Source: Sulfolobales archaeon Acd1
GTDB taxonomy: Archaea; Thermoproteota; Thermoprotei_A; Sulfolobales; Sulfolobaceae
NCBI GenBank assembly: GCA_000389735.1
Contig: APJY01000002.1
Location: forward strand, 248,001 to 312,000
Reading direction: 5' to 3'
Length of the DNA: 64,000 nt
The number at the start of each line of letters is the position of its first letter. Within the stretch, counting starts at the first letter, position 1. Positions 17,692 through 26,092 of the stretch are shown here, piece by piece. Both the position numbers and the translations under genes were made by a program. A model generated the notes under the pieces. The model saw only the letters and a program-made list of their open reading frames with translations. It had not been told where the DNA came from and did no database searches.

Positions 17692-18294
17692 ATTGAGCTC
17701 GTTAGGGAGGACTTAAGGTACGACCCTAAGAGGGACTGGAAGGCGACCGAGCTAGCCCTCATGATGGCGAGGGCTAGGGCGAGCTACCTGGACGAATTGA
17801 CTGAGAGAATTAGGGGAAAGGACGTTAAGGTCGTGTTCCCCGCGAGCAGAATGCCCAACACTAGCGATCTGAAGGACGGCACTCTTATAGCAGTTGACGG
17901 GGCTGCAAATTGGTTTTACGAGAACGGGCTTGTACCCGACGTGGTGGTCACCGACTTGGACGGCTTGGAAGTCTTCCTGAAGGAACCGATATACGTGGTT
18001 CTCCTGCATGGCGATAACCTGGGCAAATTATACAAAGTCTACAGCATGGATAAAGTGGTCTTCAGCACTCAGGTCTTCCCATCTGGGGATCTGTTGTTCA
18101 CAGGAGGCTTTACGGATGGGGACAGAGCTGTGGCGTTAGCTTATCGTCTAGGGGCCAGGTCGGTTCGGTTGATGAACTTCGATACAGAAGGGATAGGGAA
18201 GTACTCGAAGCCTAAGAATTACCCCGTGTTGTCCGCAATGAAGATGAGGAAGCTGAAATGGGCCCAGTGGATGCTTGAAATGATGGCCTACTGA
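17692..18294 (+). CDS. MptE-like 6-hydroxymethyl-dihydropterin pyrophosphokinase (DUF115)
   Basis: Transfers pyrophosphate from ATP to 6-hydroxymethyl-7,8-dihydropterin, preparing it for the dihydropteroate-synthase-like step. DUF115 features are VDGAANWFYENGLVPDVVVTDLDG and the GGFTDGDRAV motif. The first ordinary start, ATG 17761, would remove an N-terminal segment (Asp-Pro-Lys-Arg-Asp...Ala-Thr-Glu-Leu) that looks conserved in the family. The frame is open back to 17647 without ATG, GTG or TTG, so I place the start at the ATT of 17692 with low certainty. From 17761 the product has 177 residues. Confidence 0.75.
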   Translation: MELVREDLRYDPKRDWKATELALMMARARASYLDELTERIRGKDVKVVFPASRMPNTSDLKDGTLIAVDGAANWFYENGLVPDVVVTDLDGLEVFLKEPIYVVLLHGDNLGKLYKVYSMDKVVFSTQVFPSGDLLFTGGFTDGDRAVALAYRLGARSVRLMNFDTEGIGKYSKPKNYPVLSAMKMRKLKWAQWMLEMMAY

Positions 18295-18325
18295 CGTTCT
18301 CTTACAGGATGAGAGCGATACCGAA

Positions 18326-18336
18326 AATATTAATAA
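18326..18336 (+). promoter_or_regulatory. TATA box of the LeuA-family synthase gene
   Basis: An AT-rich AAATATTAATA element is followed about 26 bases later by the region 18355-18363, where an ATG lies at 18363. This predicts a leaderless message beginning at that ATG, which matters because that ATG is out of frame with the enzyme. Confidence 0.5.
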
Positions 18337-18362
18337 ATCCTAGTTGGGACAAATACTTCGGG

Positions 18363-19527
18363 ATGCGTTTTCTTCGTTGAGCAGAAAAACCCTGGAGCTA
18401 AGATAAGGATATTCGACACGACGTTAAGGGACGGAGAGCAGGCCCCAGGCATAGACTTAACCGTTGAGCAGAAGCTTAAGATAGCTAGACAGTTAGCGAA
18501 GTTGGGCGTCGACGTAATCGAGGCGGGTTTCCCGGCCTCTTCCGAAGGCGAGTTCGAGGCAACCAAGAAAATACTAGCTGAAGTCGGTGACCAGGTGGAA
18601 GTAATCGGGTTGTCGAGGTCGGTTAAGCAGGACGTAGACAAAACAATCGACTCGGGCTTATCAAGCATTCACCTCTTCATAGCGACCTCCGACATACACC
18701 TCAAGTACAAGCTGAAGATGACGAGGGAGCAAGTGCTGGATAGAATATACGAATCCGTGAGGTACGCCAAGGACCACGGCATGATTGTCGAGTTCTCCCC
18801 AGAGGACGCCACAAGGACCGAGGAGGACTTCCTTTTAACCGCTGTGAGGACGGCAATAGAGGCGGGAGCCGATAGGATTAACATCCCGGACACGGTTGGA
18901 GTGATGCATCCGTTCAAGTTCTACGACTTGGTGTCGAAGGTAGTTTCGGTCGCCGGTAGCAGGATAGTCAGCGTTCACTGTCACAACGACTTCGGCTTGG
19001 CCACGGCCAACAGCATCGCAGGAGTTTACGCCGGGGCAAGGCAAGTCCACGTAACGGTTAACGGTGTAGGCGAGAGGGCGGGTAACGCGTCGCTCGAGGA
19101 GGTGGTTATGGCGTTGAAGAAACTCATGGGATACGAAGTGAACGTGAAGACCTACTTGCTTTACGAAACGAGCAGGCTGGTCTCTGAGCTCACCGGAGTC
19201 CCGGTGCCGTACTTCAAGCCCATTGTGGGCGACAACGCGTTCGGCCACGAGTCAGGAATACACGTGCACGGCGTGCTGGAAAACCCGTTCACGTATGAGC
19301 CAATGAGTCCCGAGGAGGTCGGCAACTTCAGGAGGATCGCCCTAGGTAAGCACAGCGGGATTCACGGGCTCAAGAGAATTCTAGAGGATCAGGGGATATT
19401 CCTGAGCGAAGCTGAGCTGAGGGAAGTCCTTAACCAGTTAAAGAGGATGGCCGACAGCGGTAAGAAGATCACTCCTGAGGACGCCAAGGAAGTAGCGTTA
19501 AAAGTAATGGCCAAGCACACGGCCTGA
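18363..19527 (+). CDS. 2-isopropylmalate/homocitrate synthase family enzyme, 5' frame disrupted
   Basis: Condenses acetyl-CoA with a 2-oxoacid. Family motifs are [13 protein letters not shown] near the N-terminus, [12 protein letters not shown] in the middle and [14 protein letters not shown], then [10 protein letters not shown]. It ends near 387 residues without the LeuA regulatory domain, as in AksA, citramalate or Sulfolobus-type synthases; which oxoacid is used is open. The frame encoding the DGEQ motif has no ATG, GTG or TTG before 18502. ATG 18363 is in another frame and stops after five codons. Dropping one T from the T4 run at 18368-18371 would join it to the enzyme as Met-Arg-Phe-Phe-Val-Glu. 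Either a sequencing indel or a real frameshift. Confidence 0.83.
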
Positions 19528-19534
19528 AGAGTTC

Positions 19535-20143
19535 ATGATAAGGTATTTCTTGCACTCCGCCCTCCTCATAGATGAGAAGATTCTAATCGATCCGCATGAC
19601 GGTGTGAGTGTCGGGCTTCCACCGATCGATGCAAAACCGGAAGTCGTCCTCGTTACTCACGATCACTACGACCATAACGCCTGCGAACTATTCGACGCAA
19701 CGTGCTATAAGGAGGTTCCTTCTTTAGACTACAAAGGCTATAACGTGGTAGGGATTCGTACATACCACGACAAGAGGAAGGGAAAGGAAAGAGGTAGAAA
19801 CACGATCTATATCATGACGACTCCTGACGGCAGGAAGATAGTTCATCTGGGTGACTTAGGTCACACACTGAGCGAGGAACAGATTGAAAGGATAGAGGGA
19901 GCGGATCTTCTCGCGGTGCCCGTGGGCGGCGTGATAACTATTAACTACAGGGAAGCGATAGAGCTGATAAATAGGACAAAACCGAAGAACGTACTACCGA
20001 TACATTACTGGATTAGGGGGCATTACATGCCCCTGGATCCGTTGGACGGTTTCGTGAATACTCTAGGAGGATGGAAAACCGTTTACCTTAAAAACGAGCC
20101 TGTTGACGAAAAAACCTTCAGTAACGCCGTCTTCATAGTTTGA
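19535..20143 (+). CDS. Metallo-beta-lactamase-fold hydrolase
   Basis: A 202-residue beta-lactamase-superfamily protein with the metal signature THDHYDHNA (about residues 45-53), a later His in RTYHDKR, an Asp in HLGDLGHT and a final His in LPIHYW. It resembles the UPF0173/UlaG-like branch, which are predicted hydrolases of unknown substrate. It starts eight bases after the LeuA-family gene stop, so is likely in the same transcript. Its end overlaps by 11 bases a small regulator gene on the opposite strand. Confidence 0.8.
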   Translation: MIRYFLHSALLIDEKILIDPHDGVSVGLPPIDAKPEVVLVTHDHYDHNACELFDATCYKEVPSLDYKGYNVVGIRTYHDKRKGKERGRNTIYIMTTPDGRKIVHLGDLGHTLSEEQIERIEGADLLAVPVGGVITINYREAIELINRTKPKNVLPIHYWIRGHYMPLDPLDGFVNTLGGWKTVYLKNEPVDEKTFSNAVFIV

Positions 20144-20309
20144 TTTTCTCGATTTTAGCTACTGGAACCACTTCCTTATCCAGTTCATCCTTCACGAGGT
20201 TTTCAATCGCCCTCCTTATAGCCTCGCTCCTGTTCAAGTTGTGTTTTATGGCGTATCTGTCCAGTAACTCGAGCAAGTCCTCCTCTACTTTAAACGTGAC
20301 CACCCTCAT
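20133..20309 (-). CDS. Ribbon-helix-helix (CopG-type) DNA-binding protein
   Basis: A 58-residue protein from an ATG at 20309. The first strand [11 protein letters not shown] is the beta ribbon, followed by helices [13 protein letters not shown] and the turn [15 protein letters not shown], the classical RHH arrangement with Asn-Arg-Ser-Glu-Ala before the second helix. A polar C-terminal tail of about 15 residues ends in a lysine-rich strand. RHH dimers bind short inverted repeats, and one with eight perfect base pairs lies at 20366-20385 just upstream. It is divergent from a second RHH gene at 20466, which suggests cross-regulation. Confidence 0.8.
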   Translation of the reverse strand: MRVVTFKVEEDLLELLDRYAIKHNLNRSEAIRRAIENLVKDELDKEVVPVAKIEKIKL

Positions 20310-20344
20310 GCTTATTCGGATAATATTCTTCCCTCGGGAACGCT

Positions 20345-20355
20345 TAAATATAATC
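20345..20355 (+). promoter_or_regulatory. TATA-like element in the divergent regulator gap
   Basis: AAATATAAT follows a CTT in the gap between the two RHH genes and is the strongest TATA-like sequence on the plus strand there, about 15 bases before the inverted repeat at 20366. The reverse strand of the same region (ATTATATTTAAG) would suit the minus-strand gene, 36 bases from its ATG. Direction is therefore uncertain. Confidence 0.4.
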
Positions 20356-20365
20356 GGGAGCGGTA

Positions 20366-20385
20366 TTTCAGTATTCCTACTGAAA
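20366..20385. promoter_or_regulatory. Perfect inverted repeat, candidate RHH operator
   Basis: TTTCAGTA, four bases (TTCC), then TACTGAAA: eight perfectly paired positions. It lies between divergent RHH genes, 57 bases from the first start and 81 from the second. A partial copy of the half-site follows (AGTAGTATTGAA). Size and spacing suit a ribbon-helix-helix dimer or tetramer. As RNA it could form a short hairpin, so a structural role cannot be excluded. Confidence 0.55.
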
Positions 20386-20417
20386 GAGTAGTATTGAAGG
20401 AGAAATCCGAGAGAAAC

Positions 20418-20428
20418 CTAAATATAGG
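20418..20428 (+). promoter_or_regulatory. TATA box of the second RHH gene
   Basis: CCTAAATATAG is centred about 43 bases before the ATG at 20466, predicting initiation near 20450 and a leader of about 16 bases that falls within the dyad at 20438-20465. Confidence 0.45.
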
Positions 20429-20437
20429 CCCTCTTCC

Positions 20438-20465
20438 CTGTATTTCTTGTCGAAAGGGAATACAG
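20438..20465. promoter_or_regulatory. Dyad next to the start codon, candidate autoregulatory site
   Basis: CTGTATT and AATACAG are perfect complements separated by 14 bases, with an inner TTTC/GAAA pairing. The dyad spans the expected transcription start and stops at the base before the ATG of the second RHH gene. It could be bound as DNA by the regulator or form a hairpin in the leader that hides the start codon. Confidence 0.5.
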
Positions 20466-20753
20466 ATGCCGACAGTACATCTCTCCCTGCCTGAGTCGCT
20501 TTACGAGCAACTGAAGGAGATAGCCGAAAGTATGGGGATTCAAGTAACCGACTTGATCAAGATTTACATTAGGCAGGGGCTTCAAGGTTCTGTACAGTCT
20601 TCCGGAAACAAAGACATGGAGAGGAGGATAGAGGTCATTGAGGAGAACATCCTTTTCCTCATGGCTATGTATAATCAGTTGAGCGCTCTCGTTTCCGAGA
20701 CGTTCAAGAAGCTGAAGGAGCCCGAGATCGAAAAGATTGAAATTTCCGAATGA
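20466..20753 (+). CDS. Ribbon-helix-helix protein with C-terminal coiled-coil-like extension
   Basis: A 95-residue protein. The ribbon is MPTVHLSLPESL, helix one YEQLKEIAESMG and helix two VTDLIKIYIRQGLQ, the standard RHH layout. The rest, from about residue 50, is a helix with heptad-like spacing (MERRIEVIEENILFLMAMYNQ) that may mediate oligomerisation. The ATG at 20466 is preferred over a TTG at 20394 because it begins exactly at the ribbon strand and follows a TATA box and dyad. Likely an autoregulated transcription factor; its targets are unknown. Confidence 0.8.
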   Translation: MPTVHLSLPESLYEQLKEIAESMGIQVTDLIKIYIRQGLQGSVQSSGNKDMERRIEVIEENILFLMAMYNQLSALVSETFKKLKEPEIEKIEISE

Positions 20754-20857
20754 GAATTAGCAGATAAAGGCCTGCACGAATCCCTAGCGTCCCTAGGGTT
20801 GATGAATGCAGGTGGGTCCCCCGGTTACGTTTAAAATGGTTCTAGAGACCTAGTGAA

Positions 20858-20897
20858 TCAACCTGTCTGACGTGTGATGTCGCAGGGACGTACTGAA
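20858..20897 (+). ncRNA. Possible C/D box-like small RNA (weak)
   Basis: In the 225-base gap after the RHH gene, a CTGA (20867-20870) is followed three bases later by GTGATGT (20874-20880, C'-box-like), then exactly 12 bases and another CTGA (20893-20896). This D'-C'-guide-D spacing is typical of archaeal C/D RNAs. A TTTAAAA element at about 20830-20836 could start transcription near 20858. The expected first C box is poor (GTGAATC), which keeps this speculative. Confidence 0.22.
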
Positions 20898-20978
20898 TAT
20901 GGAAACTTAGAATTCTTCGTGATGATGACGGTTATCTAAAATATTAAATTTTAAAGAAAAAAGAACCTTGGATATCGC

Positions 20979-21212
20979 TTACGTCTGCATGGAGATCAGT
21001 GTGACCGTCCTGAGTATGTTCGGATTCCTTCTTATCTCACTTATCACCTTATTCGTTTGCTCTAGGTTATCTGTGACTATTTCCGCCACGACGTCGTACT
21101 CCCCGTACACGGGGCTCGCTTCTATCACGCCTTTTATAGTCTTAAGGGTTTGGGCTACATCCTGTTCCTTCCCGACCACAGTTACGAGTAAGACGTAGGC
21201 TTTCACGGGCAT
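20979..21212 (-). CDS. Stand-alone Lrp/AsnC effector-binding (RAM) domain protein
   Basis: A 77-residue protein equal to the C-terminal ligand-binding half of Lrp/AsnC regulators: a beta strand, helix [11 protein letters not shown], strands [20 protein letters not shown] and helix [20 protein letters not shown]. It has no DNA-binding domain. Such proteins form rings and bind amino acids or other small molecules, and may modulate full-length Lrp proteins such as that at 58907. It is a monocistronic gene followed closely by the ABC transporter operon on the same strand. Confidence 0.85.
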   Translation of the reverse strand: MPVKAYVLLVTVVGKEQDVAQTLKTIKGVIEASPVYGEYDVVAEIVTDNLEQTNKVISEIRRNPNILRTVTLISMQT

Positions 21213-21254
21213 TGATAAAGTGTATAGAAATTGTAGAATAAAAACTATTCGCGT

Positions 21255-22427
21255 TCATTTGAGGAGAAGCCTTTCGGACGAGAACCTCGATGCTACGAGT
21301 ACCAGTAGTAGTAGCGTAATCAAAACGCTAGCACTGAATATGGTCACGCCTTCCAGGGGATTCCCAGCCACGTAAACCATCAGGGAGGCCGAGAATTGGA
21401 CGAAGGGCATCAAGAGGCTCAAGGTTTCGGGGAAGCTCAGGAAGCTGGGGGAGAAGGCGAGTGCGTAGAAGGACGCTAACAGGCCGAAGGTAGTCACAAC
21501 TAAGCTGATGAGCTGAAACGACTTAGACGATCCCCCTAGCACGTACATGAAGATGAGGGTTAGAAGAGACGCCACGAGTAAGTTCCCTATAGTTATTCCA
21601 ATTATGAAAGCCACCAGCGTTACTGCCTGAGCGAGGGGGACGCTCGAGTAGAGGCCGAGGCTTAACAGCAATAGCGATACGCCAACAAGGTCTCCAAGTG
21701 AGGACAGGAAGCCTATTAACAGGGAGACCAATAGCTTCGAGTAGATTATGGCTGAGACCTTAGTCGGCGTCGATAACAAGGCCTCCAGGGTCCTCCTCTC
21801 CCTCTCGCCGATGAGTCCTTCCACGACGTAGAACACGACCGGGGTCGACCCAGGGAAGAGGAGAAAAGCGATCAACCTGGCCACGTCAACTAATAACGCG
21901 GAGTACGCCTGGGTCGGTTTGGACTGTATCGTTAAGTAGCCTCTCTCTACTTTCAAGGGGCTCCATATTAAGCTAGGGTTCACGGTCACGTTGGCTTTAG
22001 TAGCCAGTTCGTTAATCCTTTGGTAAGCGATCGTCAAGGTCAGGTTGTAAAGGGCGTCATCTAGTATTTGGTTCGCCTTGGCGTTGGCTGAAACGGAAGT
22101 CTCCACCCTAACCGTCACCGGCGAGCTCAGGTTCGAGACGTTGGTCGCGAATCCGCGTGGAAAGATGATCAAAACTTGAGCCGCTGTGTCGTTGTTAGGG
22201 ACTACCTCTCCGCCCTCCCGTTGAATGACGCCCTCCAACATTTTGGCGTAGGGTTCAGCGTGGGGATCCAGCACTAAGACGGAGAAGACGGGGGTGCTGA
22301 GCTGACTGGCGAAAACGACGACGCCTAATATCGGAAATATGATCAACGGTAAAACAACGCTTCCAATGAGGACTTTCTTATCCCTTTTCAGCTCCGTGAA
22401 CTCCTTCCAGAGGAACGTCTTAAACAA
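21255..22427 (-). CDS. ABC-2 type transporter permease
   Basis: A 390-residue membrane subunit. A first helix near residues 23-42 is followed by a large outside domain (about 45-180) that includes many Asn/Ser/Thr and several N-x-S/T sequons, then five or six helices in the C-terminal half. The motif [18 protein letters not shown] near residue 210 is the coupling segment typical of ABC-2 exporters. Its start overlaps the ATPase gene by eight bases, so the pair forms one exporter of unknown substrate. Confidence 0.87.
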   Translation of the reverse strand: MFKTFLWKEFTELKRDKKVLIGSVVLPLIIFPILGVVVFASQLSTPVFSVLVLDPHAEPYAKMLEGVIQREGGEVVPNNDTAAQVLIIFPRGFATNVSNLSSPVTVRVETSVSANAKANQILDDALYNLTLTIAYQRINELATKANVTVNPSLIWSPLKVERGYLTIQSKPTQAYSALLVDVARLIAFLLFPGSTPVVFYVVEGLIGERERRTLEALLSTPTKVSAIIYSKLLVSLLIGFLSSLGDLVGVSLLLLSLGLYSSVPLAQAVTLVAFIIGITIGNLLVASLLTLIFMYVLGGSSKSFQLISLVVTTFGLLASFYALAFSPSFLSFPETLSLLMPFVQFSASLMVYVAGNPLEGVTIFSASVLITLLLLVLVASRFSSERLLLK

Positions 22428-23175
22428 CGTTAGTCACCTTAATGAAAGCCTCCTCCAAGTTCCTGGTCTGTGTCGCCTCAACTATCTCCTTGGGGGTGCC
22501 CTGTATCACCGTCTGCCCCGAGTTGATGAGGGCCACCCTATCGCACATGAAGTCGACCTCCAGCATGTTGTGGGACGAGAGCAGGATGGTAGCGTTTTCT
22601 TTCTTAGCGAACGTCTTAATCGTCTCCCTTATCTTCACGGCCGAGATGACGTCCAGGGCTGAGGTCGGCTCATCGAGGATCGCGAGCCTCGGCTTGACCA
22701 TTAAGGTTCTGGCGATCATGAGTCTCCTCTTCATACCCCTACTGTAACTCGAGGCCTTTTCGTTGATTTTATCGCCAAGATCCGCTATCTTAATACCGCG
22801 TTCCAGGTACTCCTCAGCGAGCTTCTTATCGCCCTTAGCGTAGATCATAGCGAAGAACCAGAGGTTCTCTACGCCGGTTAGCCTCTCGTATGGGAAGGAG
22901 TCCTCCGGCATGTATGACATAAGTCCCTTGAGCTTGGCCTCCGAAGGTGTGAGCCCGAAGATCTTGACGTCCCCCTCGTACTCCGTGATTATCCCTGAAA
23001 GTATCCTGAGGGTAGTCGTCTTACCTGCTCCGTTTGGGCCTATAATACCGAAGACTTCACCCTCCCTTACGTTGAACGTGACCTCACGAAGAACCATCTT
23101 ACCCTTGAACGATTTCCTGAGGTTCCTAACACTGACCGCCAGGCCGTCCGTGGTGTTACCCTGGATATCTTTCAT
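22420..23175 (-). CDS. ABC transporter ATP-binding protein
   Basis: A 251-residue ATPase with Walker [10 protein letters not shown] (about residues 44-52), Q-loop region [14 protein letters not shown], signature YSRGMKRR near residue 143, Walker [13 protein letters not shown] near residue 164 and the switch His in LLSSHNM. Partner of the ABC-2 permease immediately downstream. Similarity is to drug- or lipid-export and daunorubicin-resistance type systems. The signature has Tyr-Ser-Arg-Gly in place of Leu-Ser-Gly-Gly, a common variant in this class. Confidence 0.92.
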   Translation of the reverse strand: MKDIQGNTTDGLAVSVRNLRKSFKGKMVLREVTFNVREGEVFGIIGPNGAGKTTTLRILSGIITEYEGDVKIFGLTPSEAKLKGLMSYMPEDSFPYERLTGVENLWFFAMIYAKGDKKLAEEYLERGIKIADLGDKINEKASSYSRGMKRRLMIARTLMVKPRLAILDEPTSALDVISAVKIRETIKTFAKKENATILLSSHNMLEVDFMCDRVALINSGQTVIQGTPKEIVEATQTRNLEEAFIKVTNVV

Positions 23176-23209
23176 TCCCGATAAATCAGACTACCGTTTT
23201 CTAATTAAT

Positions 23210-23875
23210 GTGGATATCGCTAAAGCGAGGCTCGCCGAGTTCCTGCTCAAGTACGGCGAGAAGGCCAGGGCCCTTATAGAGGCGATTAGGGAGGCCTCCT
23301 TGAGGAACGACAACCCTGACGCTGGCGACTTTAGTTATAAACAGATAATGGAATTCTTGGACTCTAGGGGCTACGCCTTCGACCCAAAAAACTTACTCAG
23401 GATACTTGAGAAAGAATACGGTCTCATAGAGACCTCTTTCAGGACGTCCTCCCAGCACTGGTGGAGGGTGAAGGCTAGGGAGATCCTCTCGGGGGATGAA
23501 GGTGCGGATGACCTCCAGGATCCCAGGGTGGCGGCTATCAAGATAAAAGCGGCCTCCCTCGAGTTACAGGCCATAAGGAGGAAGCTCGAGTACTTCCTAA
23601 GGAAGCCTGTCCTCACGGAACTCGACAAAAGGGAGTTCAGGAGGTTCTCGTTCAACGAGTTGAACGATATCGTGACGCTCTTGGAGGAGGCCGCTCAATA
23701 CGAGGAGACTTCAGACGTCGCCAACGAGTTGAAAAGCATAATTAGCTTGGCTTATGAAGTGGGGAAGCGAATTGCCAGGAAAGCTAACAATAAGGGACTT
23801 CACGAAGCTAAAGGGCATGAAGAAAATAGTCATGATAACGTCCTACGACTACCCGACGGCGAAGATAGTGTCTGA
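23210..23875 (+). CDS. Unrecognised helical protein before panB, with a long overlap
   Basis: From a GTG at 23210 it is 221 residues, mostly helical and highly charged, with no known motif seen. The first 100 residues include a winged-helix-like alternation ([31 protein letters not shown] then [13 protein letters not shown], as in DNA- or RNA-binding domains). The last 40 residues share DNA with panB in another frame and are rich in Lys, His, Asn and Glu, unlike the rest, so the ancestral end may have been near 23780. It is divergent from the ABC ATPase gene and upstream of panB. Confidence 0.6.
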   Translation: MDIAKARLAEFLLKYGEKARALIEAIREASLRNDNPDAGDFSYKQIMEFLDSRGYAFDPKNLLRILEKEYGLIETSFRTSSQHWWRVKAREILSGDEGADDLQDPRVAAIKIKAASLELQAIRRKLEYFLRKPVLTELDKREFRRFSFNELNDIVTLLEEAAQYEETSDVANELKSIISLAYEVGKRIARKANNKGLHEAKGHEENSHDNVLRLPDGEDSV

Positions 23876-24578
23876 AGTGGAAGAAGTCGACGCGATTCTC
23901 GTCGGCGACTCCTTAGGGATGGTCGTTTACGGCCTTCCTAACACTTTAGGAGTTACCATGGAGATGATGGTGAGACACACCCAGGCCGTGGCTAGGGCTA
24001 ACCCTAAGCAGCTGATAGTGAGCGACATGCCTTTCATGAGTTACGAACCTGGGATTAGAGACGCAGTAATTAACGCTGGAGAGCTGGTGAGGGCTGGGGC
24101 CGACGCAGTTAAGCTGGAGGGGGGCGAGGAGATGAGCGATGTGGTCAAGGCAATTGTGAGGGCCGGTATTCCAGTGATGGGTCACATAGGTATGACGCCT
24201 CAGAGGTTCCTTAGATTAGGGGGTTTCAGGACGGTGGGTAAGAGGGAGGGGGAGAGAGAGCGACTCCTTAAGGACGCTGAGGCCCTTGAGGACGCTGGGG
24301 TCTTCTCCATAGTCATAGAAAACGCCTATTCGGAGATAGCTAAGGAGATAACCGAGAAGGTCTCGGTACCGGTGATTTGTATCGGTTCAGGACCACACTG
24401 CGACGGTCAGGTTCTGGTGATTCACGACGTTTTAGGCCTAGGGGACTTCAAGCCTTACTTCGCGAAAAGCTACGTCGACTTAAAAAGGGTCATCGGCGAC
24501 GCGGTCAGGCAGTACGCAAGGGAAGTGTTAAGCGGTGCCTTCCCCAGTAAGGAGCACTACAAGTCCTTGGAGAGCTGA
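23754..24578 (+). CDS. panB: 3-methyl-2-oxobutanoate hydroxymethyltransferase (ketopantoate synthase)
   Basis: Transfers a hydroxymethyl group from the tetrahydropterin C1 carrier to 3-methyl-2-oxobutanoate, the first step to pantoate. Signatures are [34 protein letters not shown] and KLEGGEEM; the catalytic Glu lies in the VIENA region near residue 185. ATG 23754 adds about 10 residues before the conserved start; TTG 23772 (in ELPG) is an alternative that reduces the overlap with the upstream gene. Works with the convergent pantoate kinase and phosphopantothenate synthetase. Confidence 0.94.
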   Translation: MKWGSELPGKLTIRDFTKLKGMKKIVMITSYDYPTAKIVSEVEEVDAILVGDSLGMVVYGLPNTLGVTMEMMVRHTQAVARANPKQLIVSDMPFMSYEPGIRDAVINAGELVRAGADAVKLEGGEEMSDVVKAIVRAGIPVMGHIGMTPQRFLRLGGFRTVGKREGERERLLKDAEALEDAGVFSIVIENAYSEIAKEITEKVSVPVICIGSGPHCDGQVLVIHDVLGLGDFKPYFAKSYVDLKRVIGDAVRQYAREVLSGAFPSKEHYKSLES

Positions 24579-25315
24579 ACCAACCTATCCGATATGAACC
24601 TAAGGGCCTCACCCAAGTTCTTCCTATTGTCAAAACTCTTCCAAACGTTCTCCAGCTCCTGTCTGTTTAACTTCGAGAGCTCATCCGCCAAACTTAACAT
24701 CCTTGGGAACACTCTCGTTAAGTTATCTACAATAGTGATGTTGGCCTTCTGGGCCGTTCTGGAGAGAGGGTTTAGGTCTATCGCTATGACGAACTTCCCG
24801 AGCCTGACTAGGGCTTCCGTACGGTCCCCGTCCTCTAGCCCCAGAAGTACGGTGTCCGCCTTAAGTATACCCCTCGGGCTGACCCTTCGTCTCTCGCTGA
24901 AGAGCTCTGGAATGGTGGCGCTCGCGTCATCCCCTACGCCCAGGACTTCCTTGGCCCCGGCTTCGTATAAGAGCTCCGCGACCGCCTTTTCCCTCTCGTA
25001 GCTCCTGTAGAACAGGTTCACCTCGATCTTGGCCCCCACTTTCTCCGCGAAGGCTACTATGTCCTTAGCCGCCAGGGCCGCCATGTTGCCGTTAACCGAG
25101 ATCACTGGGTACTCGGATGTAAGGATCCTCGCGACCGTCGCCCTCATGGCCCTCTCGGCAAACCCTTGAGTGGCCTCACCTATCAGGTAGTCGAAGCACT
25201 CTCCCCTCCCATGAGCTATCAGACCTTGAGGTACTACAGCCCCTCGCTCCATCAACTCGACTAGCCGTTCTCTAATCAGAAGGCTCTGCCTTCTGGGATG
25301 ATTCTCTGGGATCAA
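24557..25315 (-). CDS. Archaeal phosphopantothenate synthetase (4-phosphopantoate--beta-alanine ligase)
   Basis: Joins 4-phosphopantoate to beta-alanine using ATP, the archaeal replacement for pantothenate synthetase. The N-terminal [16 protein letters not shown] and [17 protein letters not shown] segments are diagnostic of this DUF137 family. I choose the TTG at 25315, which overlaps the pantoate kinase stop as TTGA and gives 252 residues; an upstream TTG-type start at 25357 would add 14 non-conserved residues inside the kinase gene. The gene end overlaps the convergent panB by 22 bases. Confidence 0.9.
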   Translation of the reverse strand: MIPENHPRRQSLLIRERLVELMERGAVVPQGLIAHGRGECFDYLIGEATQGFAERAMRATVARILTSEYPVISVNGNMAALAAKDIVAFAEKVGAKIEVNLFYRSYEREKAVAELLYEAGAKEVLGVGDDASATIPELFSERRRVSPRGILKADTVLLGLEDGDRTEALVRLGKFVIAIDLNPLSRTAQKANITIVDNLTRVFPRMLSLADELSKLNRQELENVWKSFDNRKNLGEALRFISDRLVQLSKDL

Positions 25316-26058
25316 CGAACGTAAGCTCCAAACTTCGCTATTTCGTGCCTTATCCATCCGTCCTCGCAGTTGTCCAAGGATAGAATTAAGCCTTTCTTCC
25401 TGAACCTTAGGCCCTCGAATCTCTCGAATCCGAACGTAGTTGAGAACTCTTTCGAAACTGAGAAGAAGTTGGCTAGCGTAGGGTTCTCCAAGAACTTCTC
25501 TATTAGTTGTAAAGCGATGTCATGAGCGACTATAATCCTGGAGGTGGGCATGGTCTCAAGGGGCCTAGAACACACTATACCCTCAACTGGAAAAGTCCTG
25601 ATCCTAGCTATAGTGGGCGATCCAGGTGTCTCGCGGTACACGATCCCTCCACCCACGTACTCAGAGGCCACGTCCCCAAGGCCGGTGCCGTTCACGACCT
25701 CAGCCACGTGGGCGGTGTTGATCGCTTCGTTCACTGGGGTTCCGTGAATCGCAACGGAACCTAAGGCGTAGGCAAGCGAAATCGCCCCGCTCATCCCGTA
25801 ACCGTAACCTAAGCCCACTGCGGCTTCAACGCTCAGTTTGAGGTGACCTAACTTCTTCAGCGTTGTTAAGTGCGGCAGCTCGTAACCTCTTCCGTTAAGC
25901 TCGATTGAAGGTTCTGCGGAGGAACAAGCTTCAGCGATAACAGGAGGGTTTAAGGTTACGCTAAGGCCAATGGATCCTGATCTAATCGGGTCCTCAGTGA
26001 TCACGGGGTACCACACTCCGGAGACGTTGAGAGGTACAACGACTTCTACGCAGGTCAA
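25312..26058 (-). CDS. Pantoate kinase
   Basis: Phosphorylates pantoate with ATP in the archaeal coenzyme A route. It is a 248-residue GHMP-family kinase whose ATP loop reads GLGYGYGMSGAISLAYALG near residue 80, following the archaeal pantoate kinase pattern. The start is TTG, 25 bases downstream of a palindromic ACATTAATGT element that could act as TATA box. Its stop is fused with the next gene's start (TTGA). Together with panB only ketopantoate reductase is missing to reach phosphopantothenate. Confidence 0.9.
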   Translation of the reverse strand: MTCVEVVVPLNVSGVWYPVITEDPIRSGSIGLSVTLNPPVIAEACSSAEPSIELNGRGYELPHLTTLKKLGHLKLSVEAAVGLGYGYGMSGAISLAYALGSVAIHGTPVNEAINTAHVAEVVNGTGLGDVASEYVGGGIVYRETPGSPTIARIRTFPVEGIVCSRPLETMPTSRIIVAHDIALQLIEKFLENPTLANFFSVSKEFSTTFGFERFEGLRFRKKGLILSLDNCEDGWIRHEIAKFGAYVR

Positions 26059-26082
26059 CCCACGATAATTGGAATACTACAG

Positions 26083-26092
26083 ACATTAATGT
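26083..26092 (-). promoter_or_regulatory. Palindromic TATA-like element upstream of pantoate kinase
   Basis: ACATTAATGT is a perfect ten-base palindrome about 30 bases before the kinase TTG, suitable as a TATA box on the minus strand; being symmetric it could also act in the other direction. Confidence 0.4.

Noticed and set aside
20796-20830. Another TTGATGA C-box-like motif
   Set aside because: No CTGA follows at guide distance, and no matching D box is seen.
22910-23209. Upstream extension of the unknown gene before panB
   Set aside because: It runs antisense through the ABC ATPase Walker A region; the GTG at 23210 lies in the divergent gap and starts a plausible helix.
24557-25357. Phosphopantothenate synthetase starting at 25357
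   Set aside because: The first 14 residues lie inside pantoate kinase and are unlike the family; TTG 25315 forms the usual four-base overlap.
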